The notes beneath the pieces are model-generated. The model did no database searches, had not been told where the DNA came from, and worked only from the letters and a program-made list of their open reading frames with translations. The translations under genes were made by a program, and so were the position numbers. A DNA stretch of 64,000 nucleotides from Agelaius tricolor (lineage: Eukaryota; Chordata; Aves; Passeriformes; Icteridae), in the NCBI GenBank assembly GCA_023055355.1, contig JALJCS010000004.1, positions 17,328,001-17,392,000 of the forward strand, read 5' to 3'. Of this stretch, positions 35,075 through 46,864 are shown in pieces (position 1 is the first letter of the stretch; every line of letters starts with the position of its first letter).

Positions 35075-38000
35075 CCAGGAGAGGAAATCATCTGCTGCTA
35101 AGAAACAAAGAAACCTTAGTTTCTAGAAACAGCCCCTATGAGCCAATATGCTGCTGTGGTGAAAGGCTTTATGTAAGTATGTTTGGAAACCTTAATTGTG
35201 GCTTACATGCAGTTTTCATTTCAGTAAACCATATGCCTGTGGAAGATTAGAATGTTACTGCAGAAGCTGAATCAGGTGTCTGCTTTCTTCTGCACTTATC
35301 ACTAATGGAAATTTTATCTCCAGCTTGTGGAAGGAACTGCTGCTTCTGAAGTTTCCCACTAGTCTTCTGATATTCTTCATAGCTTCAGGGAGTAATGGGG
35401 AACTTGTCCATGCTACACTTTTAGCAGACAAGCAAACAGCTCAGTGTAGATAAATCATCTGGGCAATGGGGAGCTCTGGGAGGCTGGGCAGAGAAGAAGC
35501 CCATTCCCTTCCCATGCGGCAGGAGGGTGGGTGGACTGGGTGGTTTGGCCACATCAGGATTCCTGGGTCCAAAACACCCCTGAGGCTGCTATACCTTTGG
35601 CTTCTCAGAGAGTGACAGCAGCAACATATTTCCTACCCCAGCCTGCTTTAACTTCAACCCCTGCCAAAGAGGCACTGCAAGAGGACCCACATCTTACAGG
35701 CAGGCCCCTAGAGAGACTGGAGTAACTTGCTTCTGGACAGGGAAGCTGCACGGATGTGTCTGAAGCTGTGGGCTCTGCAGAAGCAGCAATACAGGATGTG
35801 GGCCTAAGGGGGAGAAATGCAGGTTTGAGAGGTAGGGAACCAGTTCTTGCAAAATGTCCTCAGCCAGCCAAGGCTTGCGCAGTAACATCAGCACTTTTGG
35901 GAGCAGAGCATGCTCCAGCATCTTCTCCACAGGGTCCTCCTGGATCTGGCCTGCATGGGTTTATTATCATAATTGTGCTGCAATTTGCTTCAATGACACA
36001 CCACAGTAAGTTATTAGTAATTCAGGTGAAGGTACAGAAAGGCCAGTCAAATATTTACCACGTAAACAAAGCATCATGTTATTCCTCAGATCCATGTGGA
36101 TGCTCACATGTAACTTGCATGATGCAGTAGGGCTGTTATAACGTCCACAAGCTCTGTGCCTGTTTTCTCCTGGATGCCTGCCTTAAAGTCTGATTGTGCA
36201 CGCTGCCAGATTCTGTTTCTGAAGCTGAATCATTCAGAAATACTTCCTTCAAAGATGATTTTCTGGAGTATGTAATAAGTTATGAGCACATGCAGCAGGC
36301 TTGGTACCAGACAGGACACTGAGCTGTTGTTACCTATCTGGACAGCAGCTTTTACAGATCTTGTAGGACTTGGTTGTTTTCAAGAATTCTGGTCCAGCTG
36401 GTTCAAGTATTCATTGTGGAGCCTCATATAAAGTATTTGGTTCTGCAATCATTGGCATAGGACCTCTCTTTTTGCCACCAAACTCAGTGACCATTTCCAT
36501 ACCTGATGCCTCCCACTCAGCCATCTATCTACAGCTGCTCTTCCCTAAAAGGGAATTTTACTTCTTCTGCATTCAGGCTAGGTAGAACACCACTAAGCTC
36601 TTCTGGCAAACCAGATACAGAGCAACATGTATTTCTTAGTGGTTAGATACAGAGTAATTAGGAACACCAAAACTTTATTATACCACTGAAAAGCTCCATG
36701 CTGTGTTACTTTTACCTGCTTGGTAAGCTATTCTTGCACAGCTCCTTCCTTTCTTGCGGGAATACATTCAGTGCTACCTTATTGGCTCCTGCATGTCAGA
36801 TGCCAAACCATGAGCCCTAGACACCAAGTGAACTGACAACTGTTGAAAACGCAACACAAGACATGTAGTTATTTTAAAATGCAGTCTAGAAGTACATGTA
36901 GAGGAGGTACAAGAGTTGAGAAACCCTTTGCACAGTTTTCTGAGAATTGCTATTGTTTTCCCACTAAGTGACCTGCCCCATGGGAACTGTGCAACACAGG
37001 CAGACCTTCATAGCACAGTACCAAATTTGTTGGTTTGTTTCTTCCATTGGAACAGGCAGGCTTGCTGAGAGAGGAAAACCAGGGAACTCCATTGTGCAGC
37101 AGTGTTCTAGTGGTAAATTTTCTTCTGAAAAAGTTGGAGCAGAGCACACAGAGACAAAACACCAACCGATTTATATAGTGTCAGATTTGAATCATTCTGC
37201 ATCTTCTTCCTACGTGTGTATGAACCAATGCTTATGGGTGAGAAGGGATTTTTAAACCCCTTACAAGGATATGTATACTATGTTTAGTTAAATGCACTGT
37301 TTCTCTTCTGGAAATATGTCCAAATTATTTTACAAGTACAACTACCATAATTCAGTGCTAGTGTTATTTATCTATTTTTTTTAAATTTAGCCACCCAGCT
37401 CCTCCAGTGCTTTTCAGGCCTTAGCTCTAAATTGGGAATTATTTTACATATTATACATATTTTGAAGAGAAGAAAATTATTATAAAATTCAAGATGTACC
37501 TTAGCATGGGGATAAAAACAAAACACACTTCCCAATTTAACAATATTTTCACATGTGTTACAGGCCATGGAGAATAGCTATGTGCCTGAAAGCTGATTTA
37601 TATGTTATAAAAGCAAACAAGCATCACTTTTAAAAAGTTACTTAAATCAAGAAACCAGATTCAGAAATGGAAAACATCTCTTTCCAGAGAGCCATGCAAT
37701 CTACCTTTGCTGTAAATTAGACTTGATAGCCAGATGGTTGGAGAGACCTGGAACAATTTCTGTCATCACATTTAATAGGCAGAAAGCATGCTTCTATTAC
37801 CTGTGGCCCCATATCACAATCAAAAGCACCTGGTTTTACACTTGTACAATATGGTCTGACTTTGAGAGGCAATGACCTATGCAAGGCTGAGCTTGGTATC
37901 AGTGGGAGAGAGTGATTCCAATCCCAGACAAGATAGGCTGTGTACAGCCTTTCTATCATTCCTCTGCAGCAGGGGTAGCTTCCAGAAAATATGGTAATTT

Positions 38001-39911
38001 ATTACAAACGATGCAGTGCTTGTTATTGCTTTCTTCACCCTCAAATTGTTTGAAGAACTATAAAACATTTGTTTTTATAGCACTACAGAAACAGAGCAGA
38101 ATGTGAGACAGAGAGCATCTCTGCATTAGCAAAAAATGCAACTGATACTTCAGGAAAAGGAAAGTGCTTTACCATCCTTCCATTTTTAACCACACACAGC
38201 TTCACTCCTCACATACCATAAACATGCCTTCAGCAGCACAGAGGCACCTACTGACATTATGCAATTTTTTGTTGCATTAACTCCTTTATCTGGAAAAATA
38301 GCTTAGAGTGAGCAGGTTGCTTTAAACATAGGCAAACATAAAGCACAGAAATGATATACAAGACCAAAGACAAGACCAATTGTGGCACTGGTATAAGATC
38401 CCATAGCCTCTCACTTGGTAGTGACAATCTCCTACTATGCAATGAGATGCATCACCTTGCACTTACTATATTTTAAAAATTGTTTGTGACATTGCTGCAA
38501 CTTAATTCGGGGATTCGGATCTTAATGCAAGGTTTTCTTTTGGGGTATTCATCCTTATGTCATCTGGAAATTATCAGCAACTATTTTGTTCCATTGCACC
38601 TGTGCAGAAATTCCAGCTGCATGAGTGGCAGCTGGAGTGGACAGGTTCCCCACGGGGGACAGCCCCGGCTTTGGCCAGCACAGGGTTTGTGTAGTGGGTG
38701 CCTGTCCTGTGGGGTGGCACAGCAGCGGGGCGGGAGCACCACGCATGGCTCACAAAGCCACCTGCTCCTCAGGCACAAAGGCACCGGGCCAGGCAAAGCT
38801 GTCCTGATGCTGCCAGTTGGGCAGTGCTGGCCTATTACAAAAACTACCTTTGGCAACCACTTCTAGAAATAGTCCCATTCATCGTTCTTGCCTCAGAAAC
38901 AATTAAATTCAGCAAGCTGCTGCCAAAGCAGATTTTTAACCCTGTTAATTCAGAGCATGCAATTGTTTAAAACAAATTGGTATGTGTATTACACTAAAAT
39001 CACTTCTTTTGTGAAAAATAGGCCAACGTACTTCTCTTCTTTGACTGCCAAGACTCGCCTATTTACTTTTAATCAGCAAATAATTGTGCTGTATATACCT
39101 CAAGTGTGGTCCCGTGAACTGAATGCGCAATGGCAGCTGGAAAGCATTAGGTGGTCCCTTAGAGTATGTCTCCAGGCTTGGTTTCTTCCACAAGAAATCC
39201 TGATTGCATGGTCCCACTCTGTTCTGCTGTATGAACCAAAGCAGGCTAGCAGGAGAAGATCCACAGATTCATTCCAGCCACTTGACTGCTCCAAGCTAAA
39301 ACATTTAATGCAGCTGTGCCCTTACAGTACACATTCCTAAGCAGAGGAGCAAAGTCTCTATCAAGGCAAGTTTATGGGTATACAGCTAAATAAGTTTAGC
39401 TGTAAACTGGAGACTTTTGGCTCTAGGCTTACAGTTGAGCATATTGATATCAAAATGCACTTAGTACATGTCTTGTTTCTAAAATACAAATTTGAAACTT
39501 TGGGCCTTAGTTATGTTTAAACAGAAGTCACTAAGCACCATTGCTTCATGCTGGCTTCAATAGGATCTGAAAGCTATGTTGCTACAGATTAGATACCCCC
39601 AAAATGGGAACAGAAAGCAAAACTCAAATTCCCCACTCTGAAAATACTTTAATTCAAGGCCGAGTGGGACAGAAACTCCTTGTGATATTACAATCCATAT
39701 TGTAATATTACATGTTCTTTGTTAAATTTTGTCACTATTCTGCAATGGATTATAATACATGGGAATTCCTACCAGGGTTATAACAGCTTTTGTCAAAATA
39801 ATATTCAAAAAAAGGTAGCTTTTTTTCTTGCCAGTAGTAGCTCAGAGGCAATATAAGAAACTAAACTTCATGTTACTTTCTATAGCTATCTCTCCAATCC
39901 CAGGGAGAAAA

Positions 39912-39963
39912 GCAACCAACCAACCAAACCAAACAAACCCCAAAAAACCAAAACAAAAAAACA
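39912..39963. repeat. A/C-rich low-complexity tract
   Basis: CCAA and CAAA words run into an A-rich end. It belongs to the same class as the tracts at 10979, 48687 and 50669 and carries no coding signal. Confidence 0.85.
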
Positions 39964-39964
39964 G

Positions 39965-42900
39965 TTGAACAAAATAATTTTGAATTAGCAGTGTGTGTTG
40001 ATACTAATATTGCAAAGTCATGATTTCAAAGTAAAGTCAGCTCTACAGAGAGCTGACACACAGAAGGAAATAACAGAAGGAAATAACTTTATATTATTTT
40101 CAGGCATTAAAAGAAAATAAGCATGGCAAAATGATCATATGCCAGTGCAAAGGAAGACTGGAGGAGATACTACAACCACTATAACTATGATGTATGGGAT
40201 CTGATCATACTTTTAAAGATACTGATACATTCAAATCAGTATTTCACATACATTCCAATAGTCAGAAGGTTGTGTATAATGCTATCTTATTGCAGAATAA
40301 TGCAGAATAATACAAGTGTTCACTCATTCAGTATGAAATAATTTTACAAGAAGTAGTAATGCAGCTTTTTCAATATCCTATTGTTGCATTTTTGGACTTT
40401 ACTAAGTGAGTAAATCACAACTGCCATGATGAAATGGATAAGGAATAAGCAGGAATGAAAAGCAGTCTTCAATAAAACCTGTGGAAAGAATAGCTCTGGT
40501 GGGGTGTATGTACTGCCTGTACAGCTCCATCCCTCTGCCAGCCCCGGACTCTGCCACTGCTGCTGTGCAGTGAATGAAGTCTTGTGGATGCATAGTCATG
40601 AGCCCAGCTGTCCACAATGTGAGCCCCTACAGGGAATACAATGGTCACACGGCCTTCTCCACACATCTCTCCTGCACACACATGTGATGGCATTTGCTTC
40701 CACTAGTAAGATACTGCCTGTATACTTGCTTTGTTTTACCACGGGCACACACTGCTCTCTCCTCCTGATGTCAGGGGATCTGAGAGCTGGCATAAATAGA
40801 TTTGTTGAGAGGAGCCAGGTCTCCCTTATGTGCCAGACAGCAGTGCTATGGCATGTTCCTGACACTTGGAATTTTGCAAAGATCTTCTCCTTACAGAACA
40901 CACATTAATTCAAAAAGCCTCCACCTATAACTAAAACTTCACCAGTGTGCAGAAATCTAAGCTGCTTCCCTGAGCATCCACAGCTATGAACACTGTTTAT
41001 ATCATCCAGCATATGCACAGACTTCATGCAAACTTTATTTCATTAAGTAGTTTGCCTTCCTTTTCATAATCTTCCCTTTATTATCTTCCTTTTTGTATTT
41101 TCTACTCCACAGGAAAAGAGGAAGCATTGTTTACAACAGCTGCATGCCGGTATTCATATATATGTCCTGATAAGATGATAATGCAGTTAATATAGCACAA
41201 AGTAAAACTGTCAGGCATCTGAAGAGATAACTATCTATAACCACAATGAGAGAAAGGTAAAGAGATGCACAGAAGTGTAACAGGAAGAAAACACCATTAA
41301 GAGAAGGAAACCACATATGAAGGGAAATTCCTGTCAGTCATTACAATTAGAAATAGATACACAGAAAAAATGCAAAGTTATTGCTCAAAAAATTGAAATT
41401 AAACTTTAAGCATCACTTCATTAAAAACTGGGCCTAGAAATGTAGTTAGCACAACATCAAAGCTATGATGACAATATTGAAATACACAGTTTATCACCTA
41501 GTAGCACACAAGTGAAGATCCTGATGGAAAGCAAAGCCAGAAGCACCATCAATCTGTAACTCCACTCCATGCCCTGCACCTTGTGCCACGTCTCTCAGCT
41601 AATTGTGTCCTGAAGACCCACCTTTATAATTAACATCCAATTACTTCAATCTCCTCCCCAGAGCCCCCTGGCATGGCCACCATGGCACAGCACAAGCCAG
41701 CCTGTGCAGACTATGCAACACAGCTGGGAGGGGGGCACCTTGGCAGAGCTCCCAGTGGTTCTGGAAACCCACAGTGCTTCTCTCCTGCGAACTTCTGTTT
41801 TCTGGGAAGGCAAAGTACTCAGGGCATATTGCTCAGACACAAGAGACCAGTGTTGCAACCTCCAGATCTCCCAGGTACTTGACAAAACATCCTGCACATC
41901 TGATGAGCCAACCACCTCCCGACCAGCTGTCCCCACTACAGCCCATAATACCCAAGCCTACTCTCTATCTTTAACAAATGTATAGTTGCTCTTTGTGCAG
42001 TTATGTATCTGAGCATGTAGAGATGTAGATACCAGCTGCTGAATTTTTGCTACATTACGTAGTGTTGATCATTACAAATACTTGCAGCAGCACATAACTT
42101 GCACGTCAGAGCTGCCTTTGGTTGCAGCACTGTATTAATAACACTTGCAGGCTAACTCAATTTTGTACAATTTGCATTACAGTAATGCATTACAGTATTT
42201 GCAGTGAACTATAAGGGATTTCAGGAGAATTGTAGAGGTCACTAAAATAAGAAATCGTGTACCTCTTGTGGGGCACAGATTATAGTTTCACAAGGCTGAA
42301 GGAGAAGGTTGCCGTCCCATCTTTTATGAGATTGAAGAAAACATACTCACAAGAGTATTTTGGTGTTGCCCCACTAATTTCATTGCTGCACAGTACACTC
42401 CTTCCATAAAAGCTGGTACCAGGTACCACTATCAATGCCTCCTGTCTCAGTCAACAGACCAGTTACACCTACTCTCTGCTATCGTTTAATGATTTATGTA
42501 ATTGTATACGTGCGTGAGAACTTCCTTTAGTCTTAGGCTCGTTTAAACCACTCAAGACTGTAAAGTACTGCTTACACTTCACATGAAAGTTGAATTCAGG
42601 ACAGTCCACTTTAATCTGTTCTTGGCTCTGAGCACTGATTAGGCCCCAAGCAAAGAGCAGAAATATGTTTCTTGGCTGTAAAATGAAGAAATCTGCATTT
42701 GCTAAGAGAAAAATATAAAAATGTCTAATAAAGCACCCACACTTGATATGTTCTGTGCATCAAGGCAACTGCCTTAAAGGCAGATTCTGTTATCACAGCT
42801 GCCAGAGTTGTTTATTCTCTTGCTTCTCCATGTTACTTCTGTCAAAGTCCTAGACAGACACCAGTTGCTGAGTGCAGGTTAAGCAGAAAAACAGGCTGTG

Positions 42901-43300
42901 CAGAAACTCCTGTAATCTTAAGTGCAAAAACGAATACTTGCAGAGGTCTGAGGCCCCCATAGTGCTTACTTCGGTCTAAGCTCTGGTCACGCTGCCAGCC
43001 CACAGCCTCTCATGACACAGTAACAAAGGCCAAACTCTGCTAGATACCGCCTGTACAAGGAAGCATATTCCAGGAATGCTGCAGCTGAATTTGAACTTCC
43101 CTTATCAGGAACAATGAAACTGAGAGCAAGCAGCTTCCTTGCTCAAGTGGAAATGACCACTTTTCAGCAAGTGCTACTGTCAATCACTGCAAGCCAGCCC
43201 AGAGGAAATGCAATTGTGATAACTGAGTGGTTTTAGTGCCTATAAAGGAAGTGAGTAGTTTAGCTTTCTTGCTCTGCGGAGAGGGGATTATTACTGTGCC
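39965..43300. other. Intergenic DNA downstream of GADD45G
   Basis: Unique-looking sequence, about 0.8 to 4 kb beyond the GADD45G poly(A) signal. Stretches at 42040-42200 (paired GCATTACAG words near 42173 and 42187) and 42480-42900 look regulatory, but only by motif content. The frames at 40504-40908 and 41646-41936 have no domain. Confidence 0.45.
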
Positions 43301-43309
43301 ATTTTAATG

Positions 43310-43680
43310 TCAGGTCCTGGAGCACACGCATAGTTTGTGCACAAAATGGGGTGATGTTTTCCCTTTTAACATAGGGCCAAATCAACACACCCGTATTAAC
43401 TTTTCATGACAGAATCTCTAAAAAAGGCCACACCATCCTTAAATTGTTTTGGACTTAATTTGGTGTTGTCATGCAATTAGGTTTTGCAAAATTGGCTTCT
43501 GGACTGACAGCTTCTATTGTTACAGCATATGGCAATCAGAGAGCAGCTTGTGGCAGATGTGATGTTTATTCACCATTTGCTAGTTTTAGATTTAATGATG
43601 TCATTCTAATCAAAGCAAATGTTAGATGTGTTTGACATCTAAGGAGTTTTGCAGCCCCCCCATCATGTTTAAGCCACTTC
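43310..43680. promoter_or_regulatory. Candidate enhancer just downstream of GADD45G
   Basis: The segment is AT-rich without repeat signatures and carries closely spaced words typical of developmental enhancers: CAATTAG at 43474-43480, ATTGTTA near 43516-43522 (SOX-like), CATATG at 43526-43531 (E-box), TTTAATGATG near 43590, and CTAATCAAAG at 43606-43615 containing a TCF/LEF core. It starts about 0.4 kb past the transcript end. GADD45G is known to lie among many conserved non-coding elements in vertebrates; that this is one of them is inference. Confidence 0.35.
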
Positions 43681-44089
43681 TGTCAAGTGGAAACACGTCA
43701 ACTCTGAATGCATCTAAGTCATATTTAAGAATCAATGATGCAATTTACTGGAGGTCTGTATTCCAAAAATCCATGTTTCTAACATGCATTGTGTTCCTCC
43801 AGCAGACTACAAAGACCTCCTATTACAATAAGTGAGCTCATTAGGCATGCGACTCCTTCGTCTTGCAAGCTGTTGCGATAAGCAGCTGTTGCAAGAGGGT
43901 AAAAGGTTGAATTATCAACTTGGACAGCACAGCACTTCATTCAGCCAGCCCAGGAAAGTATTTGAGCAATAACTCCATTACTGGAGTTAGATCTTTGACT
44001 ACAGCACACAAGCAAAACATCAGCGGTATTTCAGTGACATGCTTCCCCACCCAGCAAGCAAGACACTCCCAGAAATTAATTGTCAAAAA

Positions 44090-44095
44090 TTTATT
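44090..44095 (-). terminator. GADD45G poly(A) signal (AATAAA)
   Basis: AATAAA reads on the minus strand 537 bases after the stop codon. A GT-rich stretch (about 44068 down to 44045) follows at the right distance for a cleavage site near 44070-44075. The implied 3' UTR of about 560 nt fits the roughly 1.1-kb mRNA known for this gene. One ATTTA element (44242-44238, minus) lies in it, in keeping with rapid mRNA turnover, but a single copy is weak evidence. Confidence 0.7.
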
Positions 44096-44631
44096 ATGAA
44101 AGCTTCAATAGCAGCAAATATTTCAATAAAAGTTATTGCAGTATTAAAACAGATCTGCAGTGACCCAAGAGGCCTGTTGAAGTCTGTCTGCTTTGGAATA
44201 TCTGCATTTGTCTTAATAACCAATCCCCAATACTCCATAAATATTGATACTTTCTCCTGTGTTTTGCAGACAGCGCCAACAGTTCCTAATTACAGTACTC
44301 TAATCAGTCCTTCTGGAAAGTTTTGGCCCACTTCCCTCAACTTTCCCTCTCCCTCCTGAAACAGCTCCACACAGCCAAACTTGCAATACTTCTTTCAGTT
44401 CCATGGTATGTCAGCCTCTCCACGGTTGCAGCCTACTGGCTCACTGGTGAGGTGAGCTGTTTTCCTCTTTCTCCTCTGTAAGAGCCCACTGCATGCCAGT
44501 CTGAGGGACTTTAATCCAGTCTCTTGACCAGGCTAATCCATGGAATCAGCAGCTTGTTGCACATTTTGGTGAATGCACAGCACGTTGAGAATGCAACAAA
44601 GGTTTCAGCTTCCCCAGTGAACTAGGTGACA

Positions 44632-45683
44632 TCACTCAGGCAGGGTGATAGTTGGCACCCAGTCATTGACATTCCTGCTCTCTTCGCAAAACAAGTTCAG
44701 CTTCTCCAGAGCTGGGTCCTTCCAGCCTTCTTCATTCGGGTTCTGCAAAAAAGAAAAAAGTTGCACACTATGAGTGCTGCCCGCCAGCTGAGGTCATCAT
44801 AATATTTACAGAAGCATTAGCTTAGGACTGGAAGCACTTCCAGACAGTTTCTGTCCTGTCACAGACAAGACAGGAAGCAGAGATGCTGCCCTTGCGGACG
44901 GCGGAGGAAATCCAGTTACGAGAAGTTCTGCCTCCTCCTCCTACTACTACTACTCAGCTGACTCGCTGCGTGCCAAGCGCTCTGTCTGTGCCCAGCAGAG
45001 GACTCGACCACCCGCAGCGGAGCAGGGGCCGCGCCCGCCGCTCGGGCAGCACGGGGCAGTGCAGGGGCAGGGCGCGGGCCGCCCGGGACACCCACCGTGA
45101 TGAGGATGCAGTGCAGATCGTGCGGCTCCCCCGAGTCCTCGCTGGGCCCCACGATGGCCGCCAGCTTGGCCACGTCGTTCACCCGCACGATGTCGATGTC
45201 GTTCTCGCAGCAAAAGGCTTGGATCAGAGTGAAGTGGATCTGCAAGGCGATGTCCCCCTCGTCCTCCTGGTCCGCGGCCAGCACACAGAACGCGACGTTG
45301 TCGGGGTCGCTGTAAGAGGGGAGCAGCCTGATGAATCCCGCGGTCGGCGCCGGCCGCCCCGCAGCCCCGCCGGGCTGACTTACACACTCCCCCCGGCCCC
45401 GCCACCATACTTACACATTCATCAGCTTGGCCGACTCGTAGACGCCGGCGGTGAGGCAGCCTCGGCGCTGCGCTGACACCAGCAGCTCGTGGAGGGCCGT
45501 GCCGGCGCCCTGCATCCTGCGGGCCGGGAAAAGACACAGGGTCAGCGCGCTGCCGCCACCACAACCACCGCCGCCCCAAAACCGCCCGCTACCCGTTTTC
45601 CTCGGATCCCCATTGCCCACCCGCACGTACCAGTCGTGGCCCGCAGGCAAGGGCTGCTGTCGGTGGAGCTCCTCCAGAGTCAT
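44632..45683 (-). CDS. GADD45G: GADD45G, growth arrest and DNA-damage-inducible protein gamma
   Basis: Four coding exons on minus: 45683-45631, 45516-45415, 45309-45096 and 44742-44632 (53, 102, 214 and 111 nt; 480 nt, 159 residues plus stop). Introns of 114, 105 and 353 nt are all GT-AG. Phases agree: TG|G gives Trp18 and GT|C gives Val52, followed by a phase-0 junction. The protein matches the human one in length and, by eye, in about four-fifths of residues. The L7Ae/L30e-like fold core is intact, including the acidic DEGD stretch, [18 protein letters not shown] and the VNDWVP...TLPE end. The family is nuclear/cytoplasmic and stress- and cytokine-induced. It binds MTK1/MAP3K4 to activate p38/JNK, and binds PCNA, p21 and CDK1. 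The start ATG has G at -3. Exon 1 after MTLEE is divergent, and residue 18 is Trp where human has Arg. No internal stop or frameshift. Confidence 0.97.
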
Positions 45684-45773
45684 AGCAGTTAGTCCGCACG
45701 GTCGCGCGGCTCCCTCAGCTCTCGCTCTGCGCACGCCGTGAGCGCACTGAAGCGGCTGCCGCCCGGTGTGCGC

Positions 45774-45781
45774 TACTTATA
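45774..45781 (-). promoter_or_regulatory. GADD45G TATA box and core promoter
   Basis: TATAAGTA reads on minus, 91 bp before the start codon, placing transcription start near 45750 and giving a 5' UTR of about 65 nt. Upstream lie a GC-box-like CCGCCCC at 45837-45831 on minus, an octamer-like ATGCTAAT at 45843-45850 (one base from ATGCAAAT), repeated GC boxes at 45893-45918 and a CACGTG E-box at 45943-45948. GADD45 genes are known to be induced through stress-responsive factors; which of these sites act here is not shown by sequence. Confidence 0.75.
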
Positions 45782-45874
45782 GCCCTCGCGGGCGCCTCCT
45801 GGCCTCCCATTCGCCAGCGGGGGAGAAAGGGGCGGCTTTATTATGCTAATCGGCGCGCGCCGGAGAGGAAGTTC

Positions 45875-45918
45875 GGGGCGGGGGGGGGGGGGGGGGCGGG
45901 GCGGCGGGGCGGGGCGGG
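45875..45918 (+). repeat. G-rich tract with a 17-G run, potential G-quadruplex
   Basis: G-runs separated by single C bases include one of 17 consecutive G (45880-45896). It lies about 95-140 bp upstream of the TATA box and overlaps the GC boxes. Run length may be an assembly or sequencing uncertainty. Confidence 0.85.
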
Positions 45919-46109
45919 AAAGAGTGGCTCGTGCCGGGAGGCCACGTGGGGCGGGCGGCGGGCGCGCAGGCACGAGCCAGCAGCCGGCGGTGCCGGGCCC
46001 CGTCAGCGGTGCCGGGTCGGAGCCGGCGGTACCGGCGGTGCGCTTGTACGCGCGTCCGCTCCCTGCACACCACTCGCCGGTAGGCACTGGCAGCTAGTAG
46101 GGCGATTTG

Positions 46110-46640
46110 CGTCCGAGACTTGGAACGGGAAATCTGTACAGTGCGGGAGAAAACAAAATTAAAAAATGAAAATAAACGAAAGGTTTTATTAATATGGTTT
46201 CTGCAAATGTGAACGCCGCGAAGGGATAGCCCTGTAGCCAGGGCTGAGGGCAGCTCTCCAGAGAAGGGCCTGGGGCTGCACTGGGCAGTCACCTGGTGAT
46301 GCTCGGCAGTGGCCCGGCGGCAGCAAATCCCCCTGCGCCTGTCTGTATGCACAGGAGCAGGGCCAGCCGGCCGAGGCAGGTGACAATCCCCCCTGCCCAG
46401 CGCTCACGGGACAGCAGCAATGCCGCCTGTCCGGTTCGGGCACCCCCAGCCGGGAAAGAGCCGAGAAACTGCAGCAAGGGCAGGTGGGGCACCGAGGGGT
46501 CCGGGGCTGGGCGCTGTCCTGCCCTGCAGGCTCAGGGACCAGGGCCAGCTCAGCCTGGGGAAGGCAAACTGCAGCCCCAAAACCTGTGGGAGTGATCATT
46601 TGGAAGATAACGCCAGGGTCTGCACAGCAATGCCTAGTGG
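46110..46640. other. GADD45G upstream flank, GC-rich, no gene
   Basis: A short AT-rich interval (46140-46200) is followed by GC-rich sequence to about 46570. Frames on both strands overlap one another and have no known domain. A divergent non-coding transcript could start here, as is common at CpG-island promoters, but there is no direct evidence. Confidence 0.4.
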
Positions 46641-46659
46641 GGAGGCAGGAGACAATGAG

Positions 46660-46860
46660 CCGAGTGTAAATCAAGAGGCTCAGAGGGGATGTAAGAAAAA
46701 TTCTTTCTCCCTGAGAACAGTCAAGCAGTGGAGCAGGCTCCCTGTCCAGGGAGGCTGTGTAGATTTATTTCATCCTTGCCGGATCGCCCTGGTACAGACC
46801 TGTTCTGAGGTCACTGGTAATCCTTCTGCAGGCCGTACTGGCCTATGATCCTGGGGAGGG
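46660..46860 (+). mobile_element. CR1-like LINE fragment, sense on plus
   Basis: A stretch around 46690-46770 follows the CR1 3' region pattern: AAATTCTTTCTCCCTGAGAA, then CAGTGGAGCAGGCTCCCTG and GGGAGGCTGTGTAG. The recognisable part is short and diverged, and both ends are uncertain. It sits about 0.9 kb upstream of the GADD45G start site. Confidence 0.55.
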
Positions 46861-46864
46861 GGAG

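Larger units (their letters stand above)
32940..39905. other. Intergenic DNA with AT-rich regulatory-looking blocks
   Basis: No coding gene was recognised. A (TTAA)n run lies at 33651-33665, inside a block to about 33890 that is dense in ATTA, ATTAAT and ATCAAAA words. A homeodomain-like inverted repeat lies at 35052-35074. 35460-35960 and 38600-38830 are relatively GC-rich with overlapping frames but no domain. Confidence 0.45.
44880..46110. other. CpG island over GADD45G exons 1-3 and promoter
   Basis: CpG dinucleotides are very dense from about 44990 to 46100, in sharp contrast with CpG-poor flanks. The island covers the first three exons, the short introns and roughly 350 bp upstream of the transcription start, and thins out in intron 3, where a CTC/CTA trinucleotide run lies at 44931-44954. 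Because stops are rare, it produces long spurious frames on both strands. Confidence 0.9.

Noticed and set aside
44883..45476. 197-codon plus-strand frame
   Set aside because: Antisense to GADD45G exons 2-3 and introns in a CpG island where stops are rare; no domain.
44950..45579. 209-codon minus-strand frame
   Set aside because: Out-of-frame shadow of GADD45G that reads through introns 1-3 partly and uses the wrong phase; the spliced frame gives the known protein.
45684..45734. In-frame N-terminal extension of GADD45G starting at 45734
   Set aside because: The upstream codon is GTG, not ATG, and the extension is absent from the family; the ATG at 45683 gives the standard length.
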